From Colletotrichum lupini (Eukaryota > Ascomycota > Sordariomycetes > Glomerellales > Glomerellaceae), in assembly GCF_023278565.1 (NCBI RefSeq), contig NC_064679.1, forward strand, positions 3,534,001 through 3,598,000: a DNA stretch of 64,000 nt, in the 5' to 3' direction. The translations under genes were made by a program, and so were the position numbers. The notes under the pieces are model-generated. The model ran no database searches and was not told the DNA's origin. It saw nothing but the letters and a program-made list of their open reading frames with translations. Of the stretch, positions 1 through 13,294 are shown in pieces. The first letter of the stretch is position 1, and each line of letters starts with the position of its first letter.

Positions 1-889
1 TTTATAACTACGGATTATCAACGGCGATATTAGGCGCTACTACTTTATAAGCCCGCGTACCTAGCTAATTTAGTTACCTTTCTAAGTATAGTAGCTTATA
101 ATAGTAATATTAGAGATACCCTTATTATTATTATTAAATAAGACCGACCTCACGATATTTACCCTAGTACTTCTAACTTTACTTATATATATATATATAT
201 TTATTACCTCGTTTTTTTATTAAAGTCGAAAACGCTTCCCTCGCTATTTATTATTATTATACTATTATTATTATTATTATTATTATTATTTAACTATTTA
301 TTTTAAGTATACTTTATTAAAATACCGAGACGTTATTAATAACTTACTAACCCTTAGGGCTTCTTTAATAATTTAAAATCATTTAATTTTACGAATATTA
401 TATTAAATAACCCCGAGCTAAAGAGAGATTATTTTAATAAATACTATATTTATAATATTAATTTATAAAAAATAGATAAATATATTATAATAAGCATTAC
501 CCTTATTAATAGCTTTTTAATATAATAAAGTAATATAAATAAGCCTAGACTTAATAATATAATTAGGAGCTTAAGAAGAGTATAAGCGAGTATATTAAAT
601 AAGAATATTAGTAAAAAGAGGTTATTATTAAATAAAATAAAAGAGAAAATAAGGGGTAGTATTTAGCTATTAAGAAAGTAATCAATATATTATAATAATA
701 GGGTTATTAATATCTTAAGTTTAGTTAGTATTGATAATTAATAATAGCTACGGCCGGCTATAGTTAGTTATAAAGTCTTATTAAAGTACGTAATAAAAAC
801 TCGATATTAACTTTAATAAACTAGCTTACTTATAAAGGCGAAGATAGCCCCTAATGAGGCGGACCGGACCCTAAAGGGTTATAAGAGGT
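1..889 (-). repeat. R2 retroposon-like element, cut by the window edge
   Basis: This matches the R2 repeats at 13988-14999 and 27234-28742 through a shared run of landmarks: a conserved block near position 8, the AT microsatellite near 185, and the end motif GGACCGGACCCTAAAGGG at about 872-889. In the R2 orientation used here the 5' end lies at 889 and the A-rich 3' end lies outside the window. No protein can be read from it. Confidence 0.75.
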
Positions 890-1531
890 TATATATTTTA
901 TAATATACTAATTAGATACTTAATAATAAAGTTATATTATTTTTTAAGATTATTAACTCTATAAAATTACTTAATACTAGGGTAGTTACTTTTTAAAAAG
1001 GGAGATAATAATAGTTAGCTAAATAATAATAAGAGGTTATAATTAATTAATAATCGCTCTTATAAAAGGGGAAGTCTTTTAATAGGGGTATTATTTTAAA
1101 ATTAGCCTTAGGGAACATCTCTAACTTTAATGATAAAAGCTATTATAAATAAATACTATAAGTTAGATTTTAAGGCTTAATAATATAACCTAAGTATAAA
1201 GAGAGTAAAGGAATAAAAGCTTAGGATATTTTATAAGTATTTAGTAGAATTTAATTATATTAATGATTCTTTTAAGACGAATTAAAAAGTAGAATAGTAA
1301 CGCCTATATAAGAGCGACGCCCGTGTATTAATTTGCGACGCCCGTATATTAATTCTTATTATAAAACTAAAGCTTATAAAGTCCTTTATATAGGCTTTAC
1401 GTTTTAAAAAGTTCCTTTATAATACGATTTATATATTAATTACTAAGTTATTAGCGTTTTATCACTAAGTATATCCCGAATTTATTATAATTACTCCCCC
1501 CTTACGTAATTTTAATCCTTAAAGTTACTAT

Positions 1532-1636
1532 TTGTTTTTTATTTCTACCTTTGCTAGCTGCTCGGGCGATTCTCGATATCAGTTACACGGTATTAATACG
1601 CAGTATCAATAGATACTCCCACTGTCTCGATGGACT
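1532..1636 (-). mobile_element. 5'-truncated R2 insertion (105 bp)
   Basis: Only the A-rich 3' end of R2 is present. On the plus strand it starts with a T-rich run and continues into the block shared by all copies. It is flanked by the exact 14-bp direct repeat CTTAAAGTTACTAT at 1518-1531 and 1637-1650. A related uninterrupted site lies near 15958-15980. Keeping the 3' end, losing the 5' end and having a long target duplication together point to target-primed reverse transcription, as in LINEs and SINEs. Confidence 0.85.
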
Positions 1637-2022
1637 CTTAAAGTTACTATATAATATCTTTTTTAACGTTAATAATAGAGTTATTAAGGTCGTGATTTAT
1701 AATAACTTCTTTAAAGCGTTAATAATATCCTTTTTTATTTGAAGATAACGTATTATTTCTATTTTATTATTTAACGGATATTTTATTATTATTATTTAGT
1801 AATAGCATACCGACCGGTTATTAAGTTAATAATACGTATTTATAATAAAACATTCTGTTTATTATAATATATAAGAGCCTACTTAACCTCGTAATTATTA
1901 TTATTACTAAGTTATTAAGTGAAGTAAAATATTCTTTTTTATTACTAATTATATCTTTATTTTTCTTCTCCTTTTTTATTTAGTAACCGTTTTGTAAATT
2001 CTTTTCTATATGACTATAGTAT

Positions 2023-3041
2023 CCCTTTAGGGTCCGGCCCGCCTCATTAGGGGCTATCTTCGCTTTTATAAGTAAGCTAGTCTATTAGGATAAATATTAA
2101 GTGTTTTTATTACGTAATAAAACTTTATAAAGAACTATAGCCGGCCGTAGCCGTTACTAAATACTAATAATCCTATTATAATATATTAATTACCCTCTAA
2201 ATAGCTAAAACCTACCTCCTATTTTCTAATTTATTTATTAACTTTAGAATATCCTTTTTAATCTCTCTAAACCTCTTATTATACTACTATAATACTAAGG
2301 TATTAATTATATTTTATAATTAATTAAATATTTTATAAAGGCTATATTATATTAGTTAGGTATTAATAAGGGTAATACTTATATTAATATACGTATTTCG
2401 GATTTTTAAATTAATAGTATTTAATTCGTATTCTTTAAGACGATTTTATTATAGTTTGGGGTTTTTTAATATAATATTAGTAGGATTAAACTACTAAGTA
2501 TATCCCTTAAGGCATTCTTATAGGTCGACGAGTTATCAGCGTCTTAGTATTTTAATAGTATATATTTAAAGTAGACGATTCGATAATAATAATAATAATA
2601 ATAATAGTAGTAGTGATAGCGTAATAATAATAAATAGTAAGGGAAGCGTTTTTTAATTTTAATAAAAGAAACGAGGTAATAAATATATATATATATATAT
2701 ACGTAAGTAAAGTTAAAATAGGGTAGACGTAAGGTCGGCGCTAGCTATTCTTAACAACAATAATAATAATATCTCTAATACTACTATTATAAACTACTAT
2801 TACTTAGAGGGCCGTAAACTTAGCTAAGTAAACGGCTTATAAAATAGTAATATTATACTTAATATTATTATTAATCCGTAATTATAAACTTTATAAGAGG
2901 GAAAGTTTAAAAAAATCTAAAATCTAAAAAAAATAATTTAATAAGATAGTAGGAGTATCTACTAATACTATATATTAATATTATATAGCTAATATCGAGA
3001 ATCGCCCGAGTAGCTAGTAAAGGTAGAAATAAAAAAGAAAT
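2023..3041 (+). mobile_element. R2 retroposon-like element, full length
   Basis: It begins CCCTTTAGGGTCCGGCCCGC and ends with an A-rich tail near 3030-3041. The flanks read GACTATAGTAT (2012-2022) and AACTATACTAT (3042-3052), a roughly 11-bp target duplication with two differences. The related unoccupied site is near 16335-16365. There are no terminal inverted repeats. At about 1.02 kb it is too short to encode a reverse transcriptase, so it is either non-autonomous or an internally deleted LINE. Element boundaries may be off by a base or two. Confidence 0.8.
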
Positions 3042-3498
3042 AACTATACTATTTCTTTTTATAATATTCTAATTTCTATATTCTATTTTAATTATAATTC
3101 TCTTATTATATCATTACTTAGTATTTACCGAAATATTTATTATTTTATATATTTAGGATATATTTAATATTAAGTATAATCTTAAAAAGGGCTTTTATAA
3201 TCTACGTATTAGTACTCTTTATATACGCTACTTATTTAATATATATTATAATATCAAAAAGCTCGTTTATATTATTAATGCTTATATTACTAAGTATATT
3301 ATTTATTAAGTTAATAAAAAGAAGTATTTTGTTATAAGTTATTGAATCCTTACTTATTTCTAATTAAAATATTAAATTAATAATATCGTTTTAGAATTTT
3401 AAAGAGCTATATAGCACTACTTAGTTTATTTAGAATACTTTTATAAAGTTCTATTATACTAAGGAGTAGGGTAATTTTAATTTTTATAAGTATAGTTA

Positions 3499-4938
3499 CC
3501 CCCCCGACGGAGCAATCTGCCGGGGCCGTATAGTATATTACGTATTAAAGTAAACTAAGTATATTACGCTCTATACTTAATTACTAATTAAAATAGTAAT
3601 TAACTAACTCGACTATTATCTCCCTTTTATTAATAGCTCCTAATCTTTTACTACCTACTTATAGGGCGAGCTTTATTTATTTTAATATATATAAAACCTC
3701 TTAGTACTAGCTTATATAAGTAGTTAGGTCTAATATAATCTCTTTTTTTATATAAGTATTCTTATTACTTAGGGGGTCTTATAAGAGCTATTTAAAATAC
3801 TAGCTTATTACCATAACCTTATATACTTCCGGCCCGTTTATTATAGTTATTCTAACTAAGCTAGTATTAATATACTAAATCTTAACCCCCTGACGGAGTA
3901 ATCTGCCGGGGCTATACTATATATTACGTATTAGAGAAAACTAAGTATATTACGCTGTATACTTAATTACTAATTAAAATAGCTCCTAACTTTCTATTAT
4001 ATAAAGTCCTCTAAGTTCTAACTATCTAAAGGGCGAGCTATACCTACTTTAATATATATAAGACCTCTTAGTATTAGCTTATATAAATAGCTAGATCCTA
4101 TATTATATACTAGTTTTCATTACGAGTTAGAGGACCCCTTATATATTCCTTTATATTTATAATATAACTTATATAAAAAAAGCTTTTAGTTTTATAAAAT
4201 ATAATTTCTAAAGTAGTATTAATATACTAAATCTTAATATTTATATTAGTCTAGCTATTTATAGTATTTATATTATTACTTAGCTAAACTTTGTATTATT
4301 AAAAAGTACTACGCTACTCTTTAAGTATATTTATACTAATTATAATAATTAAGGCGTCGAGGGGGCCTAAGAATCGGTCGAGCCCTAGAGGGGGGAACTT
4401 ATTAAAAAGTATTTTTAAAATCTTAGCCCGCTAATTACTAATTATATACTAAAAGAGTAGGTTCTTAATAAGTAATAACTTATATATTAATAAGTTCGTT
4501 TAATAAGTTTATTTAGTAAATTTATTTAGTTTAAATAAAGAGTAATTTTGAGTAATATTAAAAATAATAAGGATAAAAAGAATCTTTATAAGCTCTAAAT
4601 AGTTAAATATTAGCCCTTATAGCCCTTTGTTTTTGTAAAACCTCTATGTTATTATTAAAGTTTATAACTTTTATAGTTAAGGGCCGCCTTTAACTTTTAT
4701 AACTAACTTTTATTATTAACCTTTCTAACTAGCGCTACTACGTAAAAAGTAGCTTATTTATCCCGAATTATATAGCGGGTTTTATATTAAAATTATTATA
4801 TTATATTAAGCGTGTACTTAGGGTATATTATGCGTATTATATAATTCAAAAGTATATTATATTATATAATTTCTTTTAAAAACGTAATCCCGTTCAGGTC
4901 GATCTTTTACGCTTATAAAGCTAGAAAAAAACCACTAT
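3499..4938 (+). mobile_element. R1 element with a shorter related copy inside
   Basis: The R1 5' motif (CCCCCGACGGAG followed by a CCGGGGCC block) occurs at about 3499 and again at about 3896. The 3' end, AAAAAACCACTAT, is at 4938. A segment of about 22 bp ending TACTAAATCTTA occurs just before 3896 and again near 4216-4240, so the 320-bp piece between them looks like a short variant inserted into the longer copy. The same short variant recurs at about 30125-30437 in the other orientation. Confidence 0.6.
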
Positions 4939-5223
4939 ATAGTATTAATATATAGTATAAATAAATATTCCTACTATTTCCATAAACCATTCTTATATAG
5001 ATTTTTCAATTTTTTAACTTTCTTTTTTATAAAGTTTATAATTACGGATTATTAATAATAATACTAAGCGCCCGACGCTACTATTTTATAAGCCTACGTA
5101 CTTAGCTAAGTTTACGCTCCCGCTAAGTAATAATAATTTATAATAGTAATATTAGAAATACCCTCGTTATTATTATTAAATAATATTAACCTTTATAAGT
5201 ACGATATTTATCCTAATACTTTT

Positions 5224-6318
5224 CCCCCCGACGGAGCAATCCGCCGGGGCCGTATTATATATTACGTATTAAGGAAAACTGGGTATAATACGCTCTATAC
5301 CTAATTATTAACTAAAATAGTAGTTAACTAACTCGATTATTATCTCCTTTTTATTAACTCTTAACTTTTTATTACTTATTTATGAAATAAGCTTTATTTA
5401 TTTTAATATATATAGGACCTCTTAGTATTAGCTTATATAAGTAACTAGGTGTAATATAATCTATTTTTTTATATAAGTATTATTATTACTTATAGGGTTT
5501 TATAAGAGCTATTTAAGGCGCTAGCTTATTATACTAATTTTATATACCTCTAGCCTGTTTATTATAATTATTATAACTTAGTTTATATTAATATACTAAA
5601 TCTTAATATATATATTAGCTTAGTTATTTATAATACTTATAATATTACTTAGCTAAATTCCGTATTATTAAAAAGTACTTTATTACTTCTCGGGCGTACT
5701 TATATTAGTTATAATAGCTATAGCGTTAAGTTAGCTAAAGAGGGTGCCTAGCCTAAGAGGGGTAGACTTATTAACGGGCATCTTTAGGTTCTTATTAAAG
5801 TAGTATTTTAACTAACTAACCTCTTAACTAGTTATTAAACTAGCTATTCAAATAGTAGTTTATATATTAATAAGTTTATTTAGTAGATTTATCTAGTTTA
5901 AATAGAGAGTAGCTTTGAGTAATATTAGAAACGATAAGGATAAAAAGAATCTTTACGAGCTCTAGTATATAAATATTAACTAATTTAGCCCTTTTTTTTA
6001 AAAAAAACCTCTATAACATTATTAAAGTTTAGAACCTCTATAGTTAAGGGCCGTTTTTAATTATTATAGCTAATTATTATAGCTAACCTCTATTATTAAC
6101 TTTTTTAGCTAGTACTACTATGTAAAAAGTAGCTTACTTATCCCAAATTAAATAGTAGTTTTTATATTAAAATCACTATATTACGTTAAGTGCGTACTCA
6201 GGATATATTGCGCGTATTATATAATTAAAAAGTATACTATATTATATAATTTCTTTTAAAAGCGTAATCCCATTAAGGTTAATCTTTTGTACTTATAAAG
6301 CCGAAAAAAAACCACTAT
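5224..6318 (+). mobile_element. R1 retroposon-like element, full length
   Basis: This is a complete 1095-bp copy. It starts CCCCCCGACGGAGCAATC, ends AAACCACTAT, and is flanked by the exact 14-bp direct repeat ATCCTAATACTTTT (5210-5223 and 6319-6332). The ends are not inverted repeats. The insertion target is itself R2-type sequence, comparable to about 165-180. The 5' end is unusually GC-rich for the block and could fold into a CCCCG/CGGGG hairpin. No protein or RNA-polymerase-III promoter could be identified with confidence. Confidence 0.85.
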
Positions 6319-6914
6319 ATCCTAATACTTTTAACTTTAACTCGTATATATATATATATTTCGTTAATAATCCGTAATTATAAACTCTATAAAAAGGAAA
6401 GTTAAGGAAAATCTAAACAAATAGTCTATCGAGATAGTAGGAGTATTTATTAATACTATATATTAATACCGTATAATCAATATCGAGAACCGCCCGAGTA
6501 GCTAATAAAAACAGAATATAAAAACAAATACTTTATTAAAATACTAAGACGCTAATAGCTCATCGACCCTTAGGGCTTTTTTAATAGCTAGAAGTAATTA
6601 AATCTTATAAATATTATATTAAATAACCCCGAGCTATAAAAAGACTATTATAATAAATACTATATTTATAATATTAACTTATAAAGAATAAACAAAAATA
6701 TATTATTATAAACATTGCCCTTATTAGCGCCCTTTTAATATAATAAAATAATATAAATAAGCTTAGACTTAATAATATAATTAAGAGCTTAGAAAGAGTA
6801 TAAGTAGGTATTTGTTCTAATATTCTGCTTTTACTAGCTACTCAGGCGATTCTTAATGTCGTTTATACGGTATAAATACACAATATTAATAAATACTCCC
6901 ACTATCTCAATAAA

Positions 6915-7506
6915 CTAAGCTTTTTATATAAATCCTTAAATACTTTCTTAATATTTAATAAGTCTACTCTATTTAGCTATTTATTTATAAGTAATATATA
7001 GTAAATAGTTAGTAACGTATTACCCGTTTTTAGTAAACTCTTCTTAAAATACGCTTAAAAAGAGCTTATTTTTATTTATGATAATACTTTTTAATATATC
7101 TAACTTATATTTAACTTCCTTATATAAAATACTTATTATTTATACTATATTAAGTATTTTAATAATAAGTAAGAACTTTATAAACTTTATTATTATAGTA
7201 TATTAGTAATATAAAAGAGAGGACTTTTTATCCTTAGAACTAACTAATATCTAGCTAGGATTATAAAAGGGGGCCTTAACTACTTAAATATATACTTTAA
7301 TAATATTTTTCAAGCTAATTATTCTTTATTAAACGTTAAATAGTAGTTTATTAATAAAACGTAGTTTCTAAGCTAATATAGGGAGGATGTTTTTATAAAA
7401 TACTTTTCTTTTTATATAATTTAGCTTTTTAAATAAATCGTTTGCTAGGTTTATTTTCTTTAGTTAGTTTTATAAGTTAAAGTTAAATATTAATAATTTA
7501 TATACT
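6915..7506 (-). pseudogene. Ty3/gypsy fragment, internally deleted
   Basis: Bases from about 6920 match the repeat at 19050-19190, then jump to sequence matching 20035-20340, which lies in the integrase to RNase H part of the gypsy element described below. The match resumes after the R2/MULE insertion at about 10508-10540. The fragment is heavily mutated and has no open frame. Its value is as the outermost layer of a three-level nest. Confidence 0.6.
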
Positions 7507-7630
7507 TACTTCACTCTATAGTTATGAACTTCATAAGAGGGAAAGTTAAAAAGGTAAAATATCTAAAATAAATAGTTTATTAAAATAGTAGGAGTACTTA
7601 TTAATACTATATATTAATACTATATAATTA

Positions 7631-10455
7631 GAACCCGGCTATTTTAACTATATCGTTTGGCTATTTTAACTATACGCCACAGTTAATAGTCCCCACTTTT
7701 CTAACTAATTAGCCTAACTCACGAATTAGCCCAAGTTAATTAGGCTAATTTAATAGAAATCTACGATTCGAGCTAATTTAACGATTGCCGTACTTTTCGT
7801 TAAAATAATTTAATCATATAATTGTTTAACTAAGCGGAATAACTAATCTAAAAGCTGGCCTCTTATTAGCCTACTTAAGTTAATAATTCCGATCGTTAAG
7901 ACTACGGTAATTAACTATAGGTAATTAACGGCCGTACTAAGATCCCCTAGTCGTAATCTATATTAGCTACTTAGATCGAGGGATTATTAGACTTACTTAG
8001 TAATAACCGTAGCGTAGATCCCTCGTTACTCTTTATTAGTAATATTACTTATAGTTCTATTTCCTTAACTTCTTTTGCTTTATGGGCGACCTCTACCTCG
8101 CGGGCGACCTTAGCCTCGACCTCGGCCTCGACCTCGGCCTCGCTTAGGCTTAGTAATAGCTACTATATATAAATCTTAGTTAAGTTAACGTTAGAGATCT
8201 ACCGCAATTTACTAAAAACCTAGTTCTAGCTAGCTAGTAAATTAACTCTTATTTAGTCGTTCTTAATATAAAGGATTCCTTACTCAAGTGGCCTAGGAGC
8301 CCTATTAATAATTAGTACTAACGGGAGATTATTATAACGGTAGTATAACTATAGGGATATTAACTTTACTATTATAAGGCCGACCTCGCGGTACGACGAT
8401 AAGGGGATTTAAGATCTAGTATAGGGTATTATTAGTAATAAGGTTATAGCTAAAGTATTAGTAGCGGTTATAATTAAGGTACGAGAGAGGCTTATTTTAC
8501 TCGAAATACTAATAAATAGTATATAAATAAGGGAGGCCGTACTAAGTAGTAAATTACTTTATATAAGGTAGGTTAAGTTCGGTCTTCTTTAGCTTTTTAT
8601 AAACTAAGCGGTACTACGTAGTAATAAGTCTTAACGCTTTTTTTAAGTAGCGGGTACGTATATTACCTATCTAAGCTTTTTAGTAATTATTAATACTAAA
8701 CTCAACGAGCTAACGAGAGCTCTACTTAGCGAGATTAACTTCGTAAGCTACTTTCTAGTTACTAATTATCTATTATATACGATCCGTAAGGAATTTTAGA
8801 TTTATAGTTAAGTTAAAGAGGTAGCTCTTAATCTCCTTATAACTACTTTTTATCTAAGAAGTTACCCTAATACCGAGGTTATAGTACTATTTAATTTAGT
8901 AATTTACGAACTCCTTACGCTAGCTAAGGTAAGTTTTAAAAATATAAGTAATTAAGGGCTCTTGCCGTTCGAACTTCTTAAGTATTAACTTCTAGGCCTT
9001 AGTAAAGTCCCCTTCTAAATTAGCGTAAATTATAGACTTCTAGACTAAAAAAAAGCTAACGTAGGTATTTAGAATCTTACGGGGCCGGCCGATAGTAATT
9101 AGTTCTTCTAACGAAGCTCTTATTAATAATTCGGCAAAGACGGGGTCGATATAGTTATTACTAATTACTTCGTTATTATTAATTACCTAAAAGCTATTAG
9201 CGTAAATCTATTACTTTTTAACCTCGTAAGCGATATTTTTATTAATATACTATATATAGATCTACTACTACGTATCGGGCTAGATGGTAGTAAGGGCTTT
9301 TTTTAGTACTTTCTCGAAGTTAGTAATAATAACAATGGGCTTGTAGGCGTTAATTTAAGTACGGAGGTTTTTTAATTAACCTAGAGCCTACTCGTAGGCT
9401 TAGTAGTTTTCTAAGTTAATAAAGTAGAATGCTATATTAAAAGTCGTGCCTATATTAGCTACCTTAGTTACGTTTATAAGCGGTATTTTAAAGCGGTTAG
9501 TTTTATAGGTATTATCTAGCGAAATAACGTTTAAAAAGAGCTTTTATATAACCTCGTAATAAGGGTAAGTTTAGAGGAGGCTAGTAATATAGCCGTCGAG
9601 CTATTATATAAAGTACTTAATACTACGCTTTTAAAATAATATAATAAAGGCCTAGGTAGGAGTATACCTACCGAGGCTCTATAGCCGTATTTTTTATATA
9701 TCGTTTTTAATATCCTTATGCTTAAATAAGTAGTCTAGATACTTCTTAGATATTATAATAATAACCTTACGATTACTTATAGTCGTAGTTCGGAAGGCCT
9801 AATTAATCTCTTTATTTTATTAAACTAAGCGCTTATAGTAAGAAAGATAGGTAATAGGATCGGTAGAGGGCTCGTAGTTATAATAATTAACTCGTATTTC
9901 GAAGTACTAACGGTCCCCTTTAGTTTTTAACTTAATAGCCTTAGCTACTTACTTATAGTCCTTTTTTTTTTATAAATATCTTTTAGAAGTGCGCAAAGCT
10001 TAGTAAGTTATAGCTATTTACGTCGTAATAAAGGTCGAACTAAGAAGGAACTCCGTTATAATAGTTAGAAGCGCGGCGCTTAACGATTATAAATCCTTAA
10101 GCTTTTATAAAAGAAGTAATATTTACGAGAAGATCTTCGTACGTATTATAGCCGTTAGGATTTCTAACTAGTAATTCGAGAAGTATTACGACGTTAGCGG
10201 TAGTAGTAATAATAGTAGCGGCGCGGTAGTAGTAGTAATAATTTAGTTAAGATTAATCGGTTATAAGTAGGTAAGTAGAAATTTACTAAGTTTAATTAAT
10301 AATACGTAATAGAAGTAGAAGTAAAAGTGGGTAGGTAGTAGAAAAATTTCTGCTACTTACTAGCACTCGAGGCGGGCTGTAGCGGCTAGTAGAAATTTTC
10401 TAATAGTGGCGTATAGTTAAAATAGCTAAACGATATAGTTAAAATAGCCGGGTTC
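7631..10455 (-). mobile_element. MULE DNA transposon copy 1, RIP-inactivated
   Basis: This 2825-bp element starts GAACCCGGCTATTTTAACTA and ends with its reverse complement. The terminal inverted repeats are about 50 bp with one mismatch, and each contains the motif GGCTATTTTAACTATA twice. The exact 8-bp direct repeat TATAATTA flanks it (7623-7630 and 10456-10463). The decoded minus-strand transposase is MULE type. The element at 31222-34033 is a second copy in the same orientation. The 8-bp duplication alone would also fit hAT, so the class rests on the protein. Confidence 0.93.
8060..10200 (-). pseudogene. Decayed MULE transposase
   Basis: Reading the minus strand, about 10000-10160 gives a FAR1-like N-terminal stretch with IIVKRRASNYYNGVPS. 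Bases 9480-9535 give LDNTYKTNRFKIPLINV, the first catalytic-Asp block of MULE transposases, followed by TTFNIAFYFI and AYE*AL, where the stop stands for Trp. Near 9320-9345 there is KPIVIITNFEK, matching the second acidic block (usually Asp), and near 9240-9270 a QIYIxYINKNIAYE segment that matches the usual QIC..HI..N block. A Glu/Ala/Arg-rich C-terminus lies at about 8080-8140. Stops replace Gln and Trp codons and Tyr replaces Cys, as RIP predicts. It cannot be functional. Confidence 0.88.
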
Positions 10456-10945
10456 TATAATTAATATTGAGAAACGCCCGAGTAGCTAATAAAGGTAGAA
10501 TATAAAAATAAATATACTTACTTTATAAGCCTTTTTTTTAAAAATCTTATGTAGTAATTTTTTTCTGGCTTTATAAGTATAAAAGATCGACTTCAACGGG
10601 ATTACGCTTTTAAAAGGAATTATATAATACGGTATACTTTTTAATTATATAATATACGTAATATACCCTAAGTATACGCTTAACGTAATATAATAATTTT
10701 AATATAAAACCCGCTATATAATTCGGGATAAGTAAGCTACCCTATTACTTATTAATAATAGGCTAAGTATTATACTTACGTAGTAGCGCTAGCTAGAAAG
10801 GTTAATAATAAAAATCGGCCGTAATAATTAGTTATAATTTATATATATATTCTACCTTTACTAGCTACTCGGGCGGTTCTCGATATTGTTTATACGGTAT
10901 TAATATATAGTATTAATAAATACTCTTATTATTTCTATAGATTAT

Positions 10946-10976
<31 letters not shown>

Positions 10977-10979
<3 letters not shown>

Positions 10980-13268
10980 CCCGACGGAGTAATCTGCTAG
11001 GGCCGTACTATATATTACGTATCAAAAAAAACTGGGTATAATACGCTCTATACCTAACTACTAATTAAAATAGTAGTTAACTAACTTAATTATTATTTCC
11101 TTTTTATTAATAGCTCTTAACCTTTTGCTACGTAAAGTCTTCTTAAGTTCTAGCTACTTATAAAGCGAGCTTTACTTATTTTAATACGTATAGGACCTCT
11201 TAGTACTAGCCCGCATAAATAGTTAGGTCTAATATAATCTATTTTTTTATATAAGTATTATTATTACTTAGGGGGTTTTATAAGAGCTATTTAAGGCGCT
11301 AGTTTATTACCCTAACCTTATATACCTCTAGCCCGTTTATTATAATTATTATAACTAAGCTAATATCGATATATTAAATCTTAATATTTATATTAGCCCG
11401 GCTATTTATAGCGTTTATATTATTACTTAGCTAAATTCCGTACTATTAAAAAGTACTTTACTAATCCTTAGGCGTACTTATATTAATTATAATAGTTATA
11501 GCGTCGAGCTAGCCGAGGGCGCCTAGCCCGAGAGGGGTAGACTTATTAATAAATATCTTTAGAGTAGGTTCTTATTAAGGTAGTAGTTTATATAGTAGTT
11601 TTTTCCTAGCTTTATAAATATAAAAAATCGACCTTAACAGGATTACGCTTCTAAGGGAAATTATATAATATAATATACTTTTTAACTATATAATACGCAT
11701 AATATATCTTAAGTACGCGCTTAACGTAATATAGTAATTTCGATACGAAAACTACTATTTAATTCGGGATAAGTAAGCTACTTCATAATAGCGCCGGCCG
11801 GAAAGGTTAATAATAAAGGTTAGCCGTAATAATTAGCTATAATAATTAGCTATAATAATTAGAGGTAGCCTTCCTTAACCGTAGAGGTTCTAAACTTTAA
11901 TAGTAATATAAAGGTTTTTAAAAAAAAAGGCTAAATAAGCTAATATTTATTACTCTTCGTACTAAAGCTCGTAAAGATTCTTTTTATCCTTATTATTTTT
12001 AATATTACCTAAAGCTACTCTTTATTTAAACTAAATAAATTTACTAAATAAATCTACTAAACAAATCTATTAAATAAATCTACTAAATAAATTTACTAAA
12101 TAAACCTATTAATATATGAACTACTACTCTACTCCTAATATATAGTTAGTAATTAGTAGGCTAGAACTCTCTAAAAATACCTATTAATAAGTCTACCCCT
12201 CTTAAGCTAGGCACCCTCTTTAGCTAGCTTAACGCTATAGTTATTATAATTAATATAAGTATGCCCGAGGATTAGTAAAATACTTTTTAATCATATAAAA
12301 TTTAGCTAAGTAATAGTATAAACGCTATCAATAGCCGGGCTAATATAAATATTAAGATCTAATATATTAATATTAACTTAGTTATAATAGTTATAATAAA
12401 CGGGCTAGAGGTATATAGGGTTAGAGTAATAAGCCGGCGCTTTAAATAGCTCTTATAAGACCCCCTGAGTAATAATAATACTTATATAAAAAAATAGATT
12501 ATACTAAACCTAGCTATTTATATAGGTTAGTATTAAGAGGTTTTATATATATTAAAGGAAGTAAAGCTCGCTTTATAAGCGGGTAATAGAAGGTTAGGAG
12601 CTATTTTAGTTAGTAGTTAGGTATAGAGCGCATTATACTTAGTTTTCCTTAATACGTAATATATGGTACGGCCCCGGCGGATTACCTTATTAGGGGGAAG
12701 GTAGTAGTTTATATATTAATAAGTTTATTTAGTAGATTTATTTAGTAAATTTATTTATTAAATTTATTTAGTAAATTTGTTTAGTAAATTTATTTAGTTT
12801 AAATAGAGAGTAGCTTTAAGTAATATTAAAAGTAATAAGGATAAAAAAATCTTTATAAGCTTTAGTATAAGTAATAAATATTAGCCTATTTAGCCCTTTT
12901 TTTAAAAACCTCTACGTCGTTATTAAAGTTTAGAACCTCTATAGTTAAGGAAGGCCGCTTTTAATTATTACGGCCGATTATTATAGCTAATTATTATAAC
13001 TAACTTCTATTGTTAACTTTTTTAGCTAGCGCCGCTACGTAAGTATATTACTTAGCTTATTATTGATAAGTAGCCGAAGAGGGCAGCTTGCCTATCCCGA
13101 ATTAAATAGCGGTTTTTATATTAAAATTACTATATTACGTTAAGCGTATACTTAGGATATATTGTGCGTATTATATAATTAAAAAGTATACTATATTATA
13201 TAATTTCTTTTAAAAGCGTAATCCCGTTAAGGTCGATTTCTTATACTTATAAAGCTGGAAAAAAACCA
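10977..13268 (+). mobile_element. R1 element interrupted by another R1
   Basis: The 5' GC-rich motif is at 10977 and the 3' end AAAAACCACTAT is near 13268. It is split at 11591/12698 by a second R1 in the opposite orientation. The two halves join cleanly once the inner copy and one target duplication are removed. The outer flanks are AT dinucleotide runs (about 10949-10976 and 13270-13292), so its own target duplication cannot be measured. Confidence 0.75.
11592..12697 (-). mobile_element. R1 retroposon-like element nested in R1
   Basis: This is a complete 1106-bp copy, with the 3' end (reading ATAGTAGTTTTTTCC on the plus strand) at 11592 and the GC-rich 5' end at 12697. The exact 15-bp duplication AAGGTAGTAGTTTAT flanks it (11577-11591 and 12698-12712), and it divides the R1 at 10977-13268. 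This self-nesting defines both element ends to the base. Confidence 0.9.
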
Positions 13269-13294
13269 CTATATATATATATATATATATATAA

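Larger units (their letters stand above)
7507..10507 (+). mobile_element. 5'-truncated R2 split by the MULE
   Basis: R2 3' sequence runs from about 7507 to 7622 and resumes at 10464, after the MULE and its target duplication, ending in the A-rich tail near 10507. The R2 flanks share ATATACTTACTT before about 7507 and after about 10507, and the same unoccupied site is seen near 20328. R2 therefore entered the gypsy fragment first and the MULE entered R2 later. Confidence 0.75.

Noticed and set aside
1551..1742. 63-codon plus-strand frame
   Set aside because: It crosses a truncated R2 insertion and its right target duplication inside RIP-damaged DNA; chance frame.
7623..10463. hAT transposon, suggested by the 8-bp duplication
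   Set aside because: The decoded minus-strand protein has MULE blocks (NTYKTNRFKIPLINV and a QIC..HI-like segment), and the inverted ends are longer than usual for hAT.
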